This document shows positions 17,111 through 25,352 of a DNA stretch of 42,057 nucleotides, in pieces. The stretch's first letter is position 1; the number at the start of each line of letters is the position of its first letter. The position numbers and the translations under genes are program-made. The stretch is from an uncultured bacterium (GTDB lineage Bacteria; Verrucomicrobiota; Kiritimatiellia; RFP12; UBA1067): positions 1 to 42,057 of the forward strand of contig CACXPT010000016.1 of NCBI GenBank assembly GCA_902769585.1, read 5' to 3'. A model generated the notes under the pieces. The model saw nothing but the letters and a program-made list of their open reading frames with translations. It did no database searches and was not told where the DNA came from.

Positions 17111-17286
17111 CTCCACGTAGGGGACTCAAACCCTCCACGTAGGGAACCCAAACCCTCCACGTAGGGAGACGCGACCCACCACGTAGGAAGACCGCCACCC
17201 CCACGTAGGGAACTCAAAACCTCCGTGTAGGGAGACGCGACCCTCCGTGTAGGGAGACCGCCACCTCCGTGTAGGGAGGTTTGCCT
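17111..17286 (+). repeat. 22-bp tandem array, eight units
   Basis: Units start at 17111, 17133, 17155, 17177, 17199, 17221, 17243 and 17265. Each has a constant half (CTCCACGTAGGG, or CTCCGTGTAGGG in the last three) and a variable half of three main types: A (ACTCAAACC), B (GACGCGACC) and C (GACCGCCAC). The order A-A-B-C-A-B-C-D shows a 66-bp higher-order period. Confidence 0.9.
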
Positions 17287-17338
17287 ACTCCGCAATGCCA
17301 ATCCTGGCCAGGTGTGGAAGACCCAGCCCCATTAACAC

Positions 17339-18106
17339 CTAGAACTTCACAATCCCGGACTGGCGTAACGAGATGAAGCCCGTGCCGGAACCTGGCGAGC
17401 CGATGACGAGGTGATCGAGCAGAGGAATGTGCAGCACCTTGGAGGCCGCAAGCAGTTCCTTGGTCAGTTCGATGTCTTTTCCGCTCGGCGTCGGGTCGCC
17501 GCTCGGATGGTTGTGCGCCACGATGATCGACGACGCCTGCCACTGGACAGCCTGCGCGAACACTTCTCGCGCCCCCGCTGGCGTCCCGTTCAATAGCCCG
17601 CTTGAAACGCAGATCGCCTGGCTGAGCGGCTTGTGCGCGGCATCCAGCGGCAGGACGAAGAAATGCTCGCGGTCGTCGCCAAACCGCATTCGCGCACGGA
17701 ACCACTTCGCCGCGTCCGCGCCGTCCGCGATCTCGGCAGGCAGATCGTCTTCGACCTTCGCCTCGTAAGCAAGGCGCACGAATTCGAACGCGGCAGCGAG
17801 CTCCATGCACTTGACGCGCCCGATCCCCAGAATCCGACTATCCCTGTGCGCTTTGTTGTATTCCCCAATCCGCGCCATGAGCCCCTTCCAGTCGCACCGG
17901 ATCATCTCGCCAATGCCGTTGAACGCCGAGATGAGGCGTCGGGAGAGCTCGCAGACGTTGCAGCCCTTCGCACCGGTCTTGAGCAGGATAGCCAACAGCT
18001 CATCCGGCCTCATGCCGCGAGCCGTTCCGAGCGCCGCCATGCGCTCGCGCGGTTTGGCATCCGGCGAAAGACGCGCGAACGCACTTTCCCGCCTCTTCTT
18101 AACCAT
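17339..18106 (-). CDS. RadC-like JAB/MPN-domain protein coupled to hsdR
   Basis: A 255-residue protein of the RadC (DUF2466) family: an N-terminal helix-hairpin-helix-like part (KPRERMAALG ... DELLAILLKTG ... LGIGRVKCMELAAAFE) and a C-terminal JAB domain with the metal motif HNHPSGDPTPSGKD. The Glu expected upstream in the JAMM set, in the position equivalent to xERLFxGT of E. coli RadC, appears to be replaced (QAICVSSG), so activity is uncertain. The start at 18106 has GGGAAAGG upstream and overlaps the hsdR stop by 8 nt; a 22-codon upstream extension is less likely. It is the last gene of the restriction operon. RadC is no longer considered a core repair protein; related genes are common in mobile and antirestriction contexts. 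Confidence 0.85.
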   Translation of the reverse strand: MVKKRRESAFARLSPDAKPRERMAALGTARGMRPDELLAILLKTGAKGCNVCELSRRLISAFNGIGEMIRCDWKGLMARIGEYNKAHRDSRILGIGRVKCMELAAAFEFVRLAYEAKVEDDLPAEIADGADAAKWFRARMRFGDDREHFFVLPLDAAHKPLSQAICVSSGLLNGTPAGAREVFAQAVQWQASSIIVAHNHPSGDPTPSGKDIELTKELLAASKVLHIPLLDHLVIGSPGSGTGFISLRQSGIVKF

Positions 18107-21100
18107 AGCGCCTTTCCCCTGCTGCAGCCATCGCGTAGTCGCCCTCCTCCTCCCGGGCATATCCTGCACCACCGCCCAAAAACTCCTGATTCGCGATCAT
18201 CCGACGTACCACCGCCTCGAAGTCAGCGCGGAAATCCTCGCTTTCGCGCCACTGCTTGTAGAGCGACATGTCGGACTTGCGCTGATGGATTACCGCCGTG
18301 TTGATGATCTGCGACATCAGCTCGTCGACGGCCTGCATGTTTGGATTGCCCACAACTAGGCTCTCGTACCTCTGATCCGCCTTCACCGCCTTGGCGATCA
18401 CAAGGAACTTCGCCTTCTGTTCGTCGGGCGTCGCGTTCCACCCCTTGAACCAATGCTCGTTGAACTCCTTGATGATCCTGTCGAGCGGGTCTTTCTCGTC
18501 CTCCTGGGACCCCGCGTTCACCATGACGGGCGCGTTCGGGTCGATCATCGCCTCCCCGGCGTCCAGCACGATCGTCTCGTTCAGGCGCGTCTGCCTGAGC
18601 CCGTACGTCGAGAGGTCCACCTTGTCGAGAAGGTCGGTGATTTCGTCGTCCTTCGGGACGATGAGACAGGGGATGAGATGCCTGAGATACCACATCATCT
18701 TTTCCCAGTCGACCACCGTATATGGCATGATCGCAGCCACGCGCGAGTAGACGCGGACGAACTGCTTGCACTTCATCTTGAAGTCCGCCTTGCCGTTCTC
18801 CGGCCATTCGATCTCGACATTGAACCGATGCGCGGCAACGTCGATGTACGGCGCAAGCTCGGCGGACTCCGCGCCCCTTATGAACCTCTCCATGAACGGA
18901 TCGACCTCGTCCTCCATCGTGAACACGCCCATCCCGAGCAGCGTCGTCTTGAGCTGCGACAGGACATTGAGGTCGGTCGGACCGGACAGCGTCGTTGTCG
19001 TGTAGAACGGATCGAACGCATCCTTGATGTCGTCGATCTTGTTGTAGAAGTCCAGCACGAAAAGGTCTTCGCTCTTCTTGCCCAGATCGGGATCGGCACG
19101 GTTGAGGCGCGAAAGGCACTGCACCGCCAGAACCCCCGCAAGCGGCTTGTCGATGTACATCGCCGCGAGTTTCGGCTGGTCGAACCCCGTGATGTACTTG
19201 TTCGCCACGACGAGGATGCGGTTCTCGTCCTTGTCGAACTCCTCCGCCGTCTTCGTGTCCGCGAAGCCGTTGAGCCCTGCCTCGGTATATGCCCTTCCGC
19301 CAAGGCTCTTCTCGCCCGAGAACGCAATGAGCGCCCTGTACGGCAGACGCTTCTTCGCGATTATCTCGCAGATCGCGAGATAGTACTGGATGGCGCATTC
19401 GATGTCCTTCGTCACCACCAGCGCCTTGGCGTGCCCGGAGAGCTTGTGGCTTCGGAAGAGGTTCGCGTCGAAGTGATCGATCATCACGTCGGCCTTCTCC
19501 GCAATCGTCTCTGGCTGCCGCTCAACGTACCCGCGCAGCTTCTTCTGCGCCTTCTCGCTGTTGTACTCGGGATTGTCCTTGGCGCTCTTGACGATCTCGT
19601 AGTAGCTCCTGAACGTCGTGTAGTTCGTCAGCACGTCGAGGATGAACTCCTCCTCGACCGCCTGCTTCATCGAATAGAGGTGGAACGGACGGAAATGCCC
19701 GTCCTCGCCCCTGACGCCGAACCGCTCCAGCGTCTCCCTCTTGGGCGTCGCCGTGAACGCGAAGTAGGACGCGTTCGGGCTCATCTTCCGCTCGTTGATC
19801 ATCTTCTCGATGAGCGCGTCCGTGTCGGCGCCTTCCATGTCCGCGTCCTTCTGCATGGCCGCGTTCATCTTCCCCGCCGCGACGCCGCCCTGGGACGAAT
19901 GCGCTTCGTCGATGATGATTCCGAAGTTCTTACCCGACATGTCGCCGATCGTGCCGCAGATGAACGGGAACTTCTGTATCGTCGTGATGACGATGCGCTT
20001 GCCGTTCTCGATGGCCGTCTTGAGGTCGTTTGAACTGTCAGCGTGCGCGACGATTCCGGCGGAATGGCCGAACGCCTTGATGTTGTCGGTTATCTGCTTG
20101 TCGAGGATGCGCCTGTCCGTCACAACGAGCACCGTGTCGAAAAGCGGCATCCCCAGCCCCCGCGCCCTGTTCGCGGCCTCCGACCTCGGGCACACGCCAA
20201 TCAGCTTGTACGCAAGCCATGTCAGCGAATTGCTCTTGCCCGACCCTGCCGAATGTTGGATGAGATACCGCTTGCCGACTCCGTTCTCCGACACGTCCCC
20301 CAGAAGCGCGTCCACCACGTCCAGCTGATGATAGCGCGGGAAGATGAGCTTCTTCACGTACTTCATCGTGTGCGGCACCTTTTTGCCGCTCTTGGCCTCG
20401 CCGTAGTCGAAGAGCGCGTAGTTCTGAATGATGTCCGCAATCGTCGCCTGCGTCAGCAAGCGCTCCCAGATGTAGGACGTCTTGAAGCCGACGGGATTCG
20501 CCGGATTCCCCGCACCCTGTCCGTCCGGCAGCCCCTTGTTGAACGGCATGAACGACGTATTCTTCCCGGCAAGGCGCGTGGTGAAGAACGCCTCGTCCTT
20601 GTCCACCGTGAAGTGCGCAAGGCACCGCCCGAAGTTGAGGAGCGGATCGCGCGGATCGCGGTCTTCGCGGTACTGCTTCCTCCCGTTGTAGCGCGCCGTC
20701 TGTCCCGTCCAGGGGTTCTTCAGCTCGAAGGTGAAGAGCGGAAGTCCGTTCACGAACACGGCCATGTCGATCTCGTCGGCGGGATGGATCAGCGAGAAAG
20801 TCTGCTGGCGCGTGACGGAAAACTCGTTCTTCCTGAAGTCCTCCCACGCCTGGACGCTGTCACCCGCGCCCGGGCGCGGATACCAGAGGTCGAGCTTGAT
20901 GTTGTCAACCTCCACGCCCTCGCGCAAAACCTTCAGAATGCCGAACAGCTTGACGCTGTTGGCGATCTGCTGCGGCACGTTCTCTTCGAGCGGCGTGTGC
21001 CCCTTGTACGCCTTGAGCTTGTCGGACTGCGTCGCGTTCAAGAACGACCAGAGCCGCCGCAGGTCGATGGCCAAGGTCTTGTCCATGTCGGACGGCTTGC

Positions 21101-21236
21101 CCCAGAAGAAGCGATCCTCCGCCGGCGACTGCGCGGCGACATCGGCACTTTCGCCGCGCTCCTCGCGCGTAGACCCGACAAGCGCCTTCTCAATCTGCCA
21201 TTCGAAGGACTGTTCGTTCGTCACGCTCGTGCTCAT
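18099..21236 (-). CDS. hsdR: Type I restriction enzyme, R subunit
   Basis: A 1045-residue translocase and endonuclease subunit of the HsdR2M2S complex. The N-terminal nuclease domain has the D...ExK core (EIDMAVFVNGLPLFTFELKN, Asp 157, Glu 171, Lys 173). The SF2 motor has Walker A QHSAGSGKSNSL (~327-338), the DEAH box IIIDEAHSSQGG, TATP in FAFTATPK, and the late helicase motif CLSRLNRADPD. The C-terminal ~250 residues would bind the methylase core. The start at 21236 overlaps the hsdS stop (ATGA). The frame is intact and all key motifs are present, so restriction activity is plausible. DNA is cut distant from the target after ATP-driven translocation. Confidence 0.96.
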   Translation of the reverse strand: MSTSVTNEQSFEWQIEKALVGSTREERGESADVAAQSPAEDRFFWGKPSDMDKTLAIDLRRLWSFLNATQSDKLKAYKGHTPLEENVPQQIANSVKLFGILKVLREGVEVDNIKLDLWYPRPGAGDSVQAWEDFRKNEFSVTRQQTFSLIHPADEIDMAVFVNGLPLFTFELKNPWTGQTARYNGRKQYREDRDPRDPLLNFGRCLAHFTVDKDEAFFTTRLAGKNTSFMPFNKGLPDGQGAGNPANPVGFKTSYIWERLLTQATIADIIQNYALFDYGEAKSGKKVPHTMKYVKKLIFPRYHQLDVVDALLGDVSENGVGKRYLIQHSAGSGKSNSLTWLAYKLIGVCPRSEAANRARGLGMPLFDTVLVVTDRRILDKQITDNIKAFGHSAGIVAHADSSNDLKTAIENGKRIVITTIQKFPFICGTIGDMSGKNFGIIIDEAHSSQGGVAAGKMNAAMQKDADMEGADTDALIEKMINERKMSPNASYFAFTATPKRETLERFGVRGEDGHFRPFHLYSMKQAVEEEFILDVLTNYTTFRSYYEIVKSAKDNPEYNSEKAQKKLRGYVERQPETIAEKADVMIDHFDANLFRSHKLSGHAKALVVTKDIECAIQYYLAICEIIAKKRLPYRALIAFSGEKSLGGRAYTEAGLNGFADTKTAEEFDKDENRILVVANKYITGFDQPKLAAMYIDKPLAGVLAVQCLSRLNRADPDLGKKSEDLFVLDFYNKIDDIKDAFDPFYTTTTLSGPTDLNVLSQLKTTLLGMGVFTMEDEVDPFMERFIRGAESAELAPYIDVAAHRFNVEIEWPENGKADFKMKCKQFVRVYSRVAAIMPYTVVDWEKMMWYLRHLIPCLIVPKDDEITDLLDKVDLSTYGLRQTRLNETIVLDAGEAMIDPNAPVMVNAGSQEDEKDPLDRIIKEFNEHWFKGWNATPDEQKAKFLVIAKAVKADQRYESLVVGNPNMQAVDELMSQIINTAVIHQRKSDMSLYKQWRESEDFRADFEAVVRRMIANQEFLGGGAGYAREEEGDYAMAAAGERRYG

Positions 21237-22426
21237 GCCACTTTCACCTTTCCCGTCACCGCCTCGTCGATGACGATTTGCCGCCGCTCTCGCAGCAGCT
21301 CGATCTGACGCCGCTTCACCTCAATCGCCCGGTCGATTTTCCCCGTCTCCGCATCAAGCCGCTTCACAATCTCTTCCTGCTCGGGAAGCGAGGGGAAGGA
21401 TAAGCGCAAATACTTGAAATCAGCCCAAGAAAGAGATTGTCTAAGTCCACTTCCATATCGATATATTTCCTTCGACACATCCCAAGCGTGAAGGCAATAG
21501 AAAACGAACTTTGGGTAAAACCCGTCGTTGACAATCAGACCAAGGTAAGCACTTGTAATTATTCCGCAATCCTCAACATAGCCTATCCGCAAACTATTCT
21601 GGTCATTTTGTAAGTCAGTGCATCTAACCACGATATTGCTAGGCGACAGCACTTGATAGGATGAATACTCTGCAGGCACAAGCCCTTCAGCCCGCGACTT
21701 CTTCACTACGATTTTGCCATAACTCAACGAGAGAACCGTTTCTTGATCAAGCGCTCTGTTCTTACGCTTGTTTTCAGAGAAGATGCACTTACCATATTTC
21801 TCCACCCATCCTTCACGAGCTGCCATAGCCTCACATATCACGATCTCGCGGCGTTCCTGCAAGAGAGCAATCATCTTCTCCTCCGCCGCAATTGCCTTGT
21901 CAATCCTCCTCGTCTCCGCATCCAGATACGCCACAATCTCCTTCTGCTCGGGAAGAGGGGGAAGAGGAATCTTGAACGACAAGAAACTATCTAATGGGAC
22001 CGTCTTTCTCAAGCCTTTGTACAACGGTTTTAGTCTCTTGCCATCATCGATCCAAAGAAAATAGTAATTCAAGAACTCTGGACTAATCCCATCGTCAATC
22101 AGCGACATTACATCATAGGCACCAGTTATCATACCGCGCAAGCCTGACAACCCCACGGCCCTTGGCGTTTCTTCATTATCAAACATACAGAAAACGAAAT
22201 CTCCTGGATTCACCTCTTGATATGTCTCAAATGAAGCGGGGAACTTCCCCTCTGGATTATCCATGTCTCGTTTTATTATGCCGCGAAGAGTAAGAGACAG
22301 CAGATCATATTCGTTACAACATCTGCCCACCAACTTCTTATGCGGGAGAAGGATGCTCTTCAACAGCCTTTCCTCCCACCCTCTGCGCCTCTGCGTCTCT
22401 GCGCGAGTACTCTCAACCGCACTCAT
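21233..22426 (-). CDS. hsdS: Type I restriction enzyme, specificity (S) subunit
   Basis: A 397-residue DNA-recognition subunit with two target-recognition domains, each followed by a coiled-coil spacer: PLPPLPEQKEIVAYLDAETR (~residue 150 on) and SFPSLPEQEEIVKRLDAETG near the C terminus. The first recognition domain is short. The start at 22426 is chosen because its ATGA overlaps the hsdM stop; a longer frame to 22579 would overlap hsdM by ~150 nt. Residues ~8-16 (RAETQRRRG) come from an 8-nt tandem repeat. The recognition domains are visibly more AT-rich than the rest of the operon, as is common for exchanged specificity domains. No second hsdS or inverted partner is in the window. Confidence 0.93.
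   Translation of the reverse strand: MSAVESTRAETQRRRGWEERLLKSILLPHKKLVGRCCNEYDLLSLTLRGIIKRDMDNPEGKFPASFETYQEVNPGDFVFCMFDNEETPRAVGLSGLRGMITGAYDVMSLIDDGISPEFLNYYFLWIDDGKRLKPLYKGLRKTVPLDSFLSFKIPLPPLPEQKEIVAYLDAETRRIDKAIAAEEKMIALLQERREIVICEAMAAREGWVEKYGKCIFSENKRKNRALDQETVLSLSYGKIVVKKSRAEGLVPAEYSSYQVLSPSNIVVRCTDLQNDQNSLRIGYVEDCGIITSAYLGLIVNDGFYPKFVFYCLHAWDVSKEIYRYGSGLRQSLSWADFKYLRLSFPSLPEQEEIVKRLDAETGKIDRAIEVKRRQIELLRERRQIVIDEAVTGKVKVA
22381..22404 (-). repeat. Three 8-nt tandem units at the 5' end of hsdS
   Basis: The coding strand reads GCGCAGAG-ACGCAGAG-GCGCAGAG, starting about 22 nt into hsdS. Because the unit is 8 nt, gain or loss of one copy would shift the hsdS frame. Similar GCAGAG arrays are a recurrent repeat type in varied bacterial genomes, as far as I recall. 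Confidence 0.8.
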
Positions 22427-24774
22427 CCCAGCAACTCCTTTAGGATTGAGGCGTTCTCCTCGGCCTCTTTTCGCAAGTCGGCTTCGTTCTCGGCGAGCGT
22501 CCTGAGCGGTTGCGGCTTGTAGAAGTGTTTCGTGAAGGATATCTCGCAACCGATCTTTGTCTTCGGCAGGTCGATCCACGCGTCCTCGGCATACGGTCTT
22601 ACCTCGCGCTGGAAGTACTCCCAGATATCTTCCTTTACGGGAATCTTCTCGCCGTCGCGCAAGTCGGTATCAGGCTCGTAGGTGATGTAGGTGCCGTGGT
22701 CCGTGGGGAAGTAGCCGTAGTCCGCAAGACGTTCCTCGGGAACGCCGTACACGCTGTCTAGCTCCTTGAGCACCTTGGCGTTGGCCTTGACCTCGCCCTT
22801 CACAACGCGCTCGGCGGCGGGATCGGGCGTTGCCATCGCGCGTGCGATGGTCTTGCACTGCGCGGCAGTCACGCCCTTGGGCGCAGCTTCGATGACTTTT
22901 TCGAGGAAGGCGTTGTAGTCCATGAAGACCTCTTCGCCAACCTTCTCCTTTATCGCCTTAGCCGCCTCCATGAGCGCGCGGCGTTCGCGCCACTTCGCCG
23001 CATCGAAGAACGGCTTGAGCTGCTTGTCGGTCTTCTTGATCTCCGCTTCCTGGAGGTATTCCTTGACCGCCGTCTTGTCCGCTTCCGAAAGCCCTTCGTA
23101 AACCTTCTCGCCCAACGTCGAGTAGAGATACTGCGAGAACTCCACGTCCTTCCCGTCATGGCGGAGCGCATCGATCTTGAGCGCGGTGAACTGGGCGCGG
23201 AGCCGGAGCGGACGCTCCACGGTCACCGCGTAGTAGCGGAAATCGTCATTGGAGAAGATTTTAGATTCGACGGGATTGTCGGCGGTCGCCTCGCGCGGCT
23301 CGAATGCCATGTACGCGGCGAGGATGCGGTCGCGGCTGGCCGCATCGATCGTGCAGTTGCGCTGGCCCTGGTTCTTGCGAAGCTTCTCGAAGGCCTGGGA
23401 CGCGTCGATGAGCTGTATCTTGCCTTTGCGGCGCTCTTCCTTATTGTTGGTGATGATCCACACGTAGGTGGTGATGCCCGTGTTGTAGAAGATGTTGTTC
23501 GGCAGCTGGACGATGGCCTCGACGAGGTCGTTTTCGAGAAGGTAGCGGCGCGTGTCGGACTCGCCACTGCCGGCGTCGCCGGTGAAGAGCGCCGAGCCAT
23601 TGTGGACGGACGCGATGCGCGTGCCCTGCGGCTGGGACTCGAGCGGCGTCATCTTCGAAAGCATTTCGAGGATGAACAGGAGCTGTCCGTCGGAGGTGCG
23701 CGGCGTTGCATCGACTTCCACATCCTCGCCCGCGAAGTTGACGAGCTTCACGCGGAAGCGGTCGTCAAGCAGTTCGTTGTCGTGGTAGATCTTCTTCTCG
23801 TCCTCCTTCCAGCTCTTGCCGTAGGGAGGATTTGTGATCATGTAGCCGAAGCGTTTCTGGGCGAAGCCGTCATCGGCGAACACCTTCTCAAGCTGCGTGA
23901 TCGTGTTGCCGTTCCTGATGTTCTTGGCGTCGGTCCCCTTGATGATGAGGTCCGACTTGCAGATGGCGTAGGTCTCGGGGTTGACTTCCGTGCCCGAGAG
24001 GAATATCGCGGCAGGATCGACTTTAAGCACCTCGGTGAGATAACGCTGCGACTCTGTCAGCATGCCGCCCGAACCGCAAGCAGGATCGTAGAGCGCGAAT
24101 GTCTTCGGAAGGTTGTCCTTGATCGGCTCGAAGATAAGCCGCGTGAGAAGCATGATGGCGTCGCGCGGAGTGAAGTGTTCGCCGGCCTCCTCGTTGTTCT
24201 CTTCGTTGAAGCGGCGGAGCAGTTCCTCGAACACCTTGCCCATGCCGATGTTGTCGAGCGGCGGAATCATCAGCCCGTCCGGTCCCCTGACCGCCCTGTC
24301 GGTGAGATTGATGCGCGTATCCGTGACGCGCTCGATGACCGAAAGAAGACGGTGGTTGTCGGAGAGCTTCTGAGCCTTCTCCGCGGCGGATTTACCATCC
24401 TTGGAGATAAAGCCGAATTTCCGTAGGACGTCGCGCACGTTCTCCGAAAAACCCAGAAGATATTCGTTGAAGTTGTCGAGCAGTATCTTTTCGTCGTCCG
24501 TGGCCTGCGCCTTGAGAATGTTCAGCGTCCACTTGCTCGTGTTGAAGTACGGCAACTTCGTGATGTCAAAGAGGACATCCGCGTCGATTCCGTTCTCCTT
24601 GACCTCGGCATCCACCTCGGCCTTTGTCGGTTCAAGAAGCGCGTCCAGCCTGCGCAACACGATCATTGGCAGAATCACGTCGCGGTACTGCCCGCGCAAG
24701 AAAACGTCCCTCAAAACGTCGTCCGCGATGTTCCAGATCAACGAAACCATCTGGTTGTGCGCTGCGTCTTTCAT
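22423..24774 (-). CDS. hsdM: Type I restriction enzyme, M subunit (N6-adenine methylase)
   Basis: A 783-residue methyltransferase subunit with an N-terminal HsdM helical domain (NQMVSLIWNIADDVLRDVF, YRDVILPMIVLRRLD), the SAM-binding motif LYDPACGSGGML (~residues 228-239), and the catalytic motif NPPYGKSW (~315). The long C-terminal extension (~250 residues beyond usual HsdM) ends in TKIGCEISFTKHFYKPQPLRT and is seen in one HsdM subgroup. It is the first gene of hsdM-hsdS-hsdR-radC; all junctions overlap by 4-8 nt. GGAGG lies 13 nt before the ATG. A ~400-nt structured leader and an extended -10 at 25189-25197 lie upstream. Confidence 0.95.
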   Translation of the reverse strand: MKDAAHNQMVSLIWNIADDVLRDVFLRGQYRDVILPMIVLRRLDALLEPTKAEVDAEVKENGIDADVLFDITKLPYFNTSKWTLNILKAQATDDEKILLDNFNEYLLGFSENVRDVLRKFGFISKDGKSAAEKAQKLSDNHRLLSVIERVTDTRINLTDRAVRGPDGLMIPPLDNIGMGKVFEELLRRFNEENNEEAGEHFTPRDAIMLLTRLIFEPIKDNLPKTFALYDPACGSGGMLTESQRYLTEVLKVDPAAIFLSGTEVNPETYAICKSDLIIKGTDAKNIRNGNTITQLEKVFADDGFAQKRFGYMITNPPYGKSWKEDEKKIYHDNELLDDRFRVKLVNFAGEDVEVDATPRTSDGQLLFILEMLSKMTPLESQPQGTRIASVHNGSALFTGDAGSGESDTRRYLLENDLVEAIVQLPNNIFYNTGITTYVWIITNNKEERRKGKIQLIDASQAFEKLRKNQGQRNCTIDAASRDRILAAYMAFEPREATADNPVESKIFSNDDFRYYAVTVERPLRLRAQFTALKIDALRHDGKDVEFSQYLYSTLGEKVYEGLSEADKTAVKEYLQEAEIKKTDKQLKPFFDAAKWRERRALMEAAKAIKEKVGEEVFMDYNAFLEKVIEAAPKGVTAAQCKTIARAMATPDPAAERVVKGEVKANAKVLKELDSVYGVPEERLADYGYFPTDHGTYITYEPDTDLRDGEKIPVKEDIWEYFQREVRPYAEDAWIDLPKTKIGCEISFTKHFYKPQPLRTLAENEADLRKEAEENASILKELLG

Positions 24775-24898
24775 GGTCTATCCACGCCTCCGTTCCTCGT
24801 GAACGTGCCAGTCCCCACGCCTCAAAAGATAAAAGCAACCGACGACATCCGGCCTTGCCGAATGCCTCGCTTCACAATTCTGGGATTTCATTTTCATA

Positions 24899-25059
24899 GC
24901 CGTGGTGCGGCTGCATCACGGCGGCATGAAAAGAGCGCGTTCTCAATCCATGCCCTCGCTGGAAGCCCTACCACAGGCCTGCTCAATCACATGGGAGAAC
25001 GCGCCCTGGTTGGGGCGCGTTCTGCTGGCAATTGATTGAGCAGAAGCCTGTTGGCTTCT
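24899..25059 (-). ncRNA. Structured hsdM leader, candidate attenuator
   Basis: Several strong inverted repeats crowd this gene-free stretch: 24899-24922 (GCCGTG...CACGGC with an inner TGC/GCA), 24979-24988 with 25034-25043 (CTGCTCAATC/GATTGAGCAG) enclosing a perfect 11-bp hairpin 24996-25006/25013-25023 (AGAACGCGCCC, loop TGGTTG), and 25042-25059 (AGAAGCC-TGTT-GGCTTCT). Segment 24995-25004 can also pair with 24935-24944 over 10 bp. In the minus-strand RNA this alternative stem is followed by UCUUUUC, resembling a terminator. The tiny frames ATG-TGA and ATG-GAT-TGA lie between. Function is inferred from structure only. Confidence 0.45.
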
Positions 25060-25188
25060 CTGTTGCATACGACGTTGGAAACGTGTGGTAGTATTTCCAG
25101 CGAGGCGTCGTTCAGCAGTTCGCTAAATTGTTTCTATGTGGTTGTTTTTAGGTTCCGATAGGGAGACTCCTTTGCTTGCTCTGCGCAA

Positions 25189-25197
25189 AGTATACCA
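25189..25197 (-). promoter_or_regulatory. Extended -10 box, possible hsdMSR-radC promoter
   Basis: Minus strand reads TGG-TATACT. The nearest downstream protein start is hsdM, giving a leader of about 400 nt that includes the hairpin cluster. AAAGGAG follows the box but no start codon is near it. Confidence 0.5.
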
Positions 25198-25262
25198 CTC
25201 CCATGCGCGGGCGGCAATCGCAAACTTCGGTTCGTGCATCTTTCCAAAACCCTGGCCAAGGC

Positions 25263-25310
25263 GGCGGTCGCGGGGCGACCGCCCTACCGGAGCCGCCAAG
25301 ATGGCGGCTC
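25263..25310 (+). repeat. Twin-hairpin repeat
   Basis: Two perfect hairpins in a row: GGCGGTCGC-GGG-GCGACCGCC (25263-25283) and GAGCCGCC-AAGAT-GGCGGCTC (25290-25310), joined by CTACCG. The unit resembles short mobile palindromes of PVC genomes. Only one copy is in this window. Confidence 0.7.
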
Positions 25311-25352
25311 TCCATACGGCCGCGACAAGCGCGGGCGCTCCCGATGGTGGCA

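Larger units (their letters stand above)
16973..17338. other. 366-bp convergent intergenic region without a gene
   Basis: The spacer between thrC (plus) and radC (minus) holds one REP-like hairpin (17001-17026), about 85 bp without recognised features, and an eight-unit 22-bp array (17111-17286). Short open frames across the array are a by-product of its sequence: a 22-nt period is not a multiple of three, so no single repeated peptide is encoded. Confidence 0.8.
24775..25352. other. 578-bp region upstream of hsdM without a protein gene
   Basis: It holds the structured leader (24899-25059), a leftward extended -10 box (25189-25197), and a two-hairpin repeat (25263-25310). No open frame with a plausible start and family resemblance was found. 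GC content is lower around 25060-25200 than in neighbouring genes. Confidence 0.6.

Noticed and set aside
17111..17286. Possible CRISPR array
   Set aside because: Units are directly tandem at 22 bp with no spacers of normal length, the variable parts recur as a few types, and no cas gene is present.
17068..17301. Repetitive minus-strand peptide frame over the 22-bp array
   Set aside because: The 22-nt period changes frame each unit, and no ribosome-binding site or family match is visible; the array is non-coding.
22427..22579. Longer hsdS starting at 22579
   Set aside because: It would overlap hsdM by ~150 nt; the ATGA overlap at 22426 matches the coupling used at the other hsd junctions.
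24899..25059. Possible retron msr-msd RNA
   Set aside because: Hairpins are suggestive, but no reverse transcriptase gene lies in the window.
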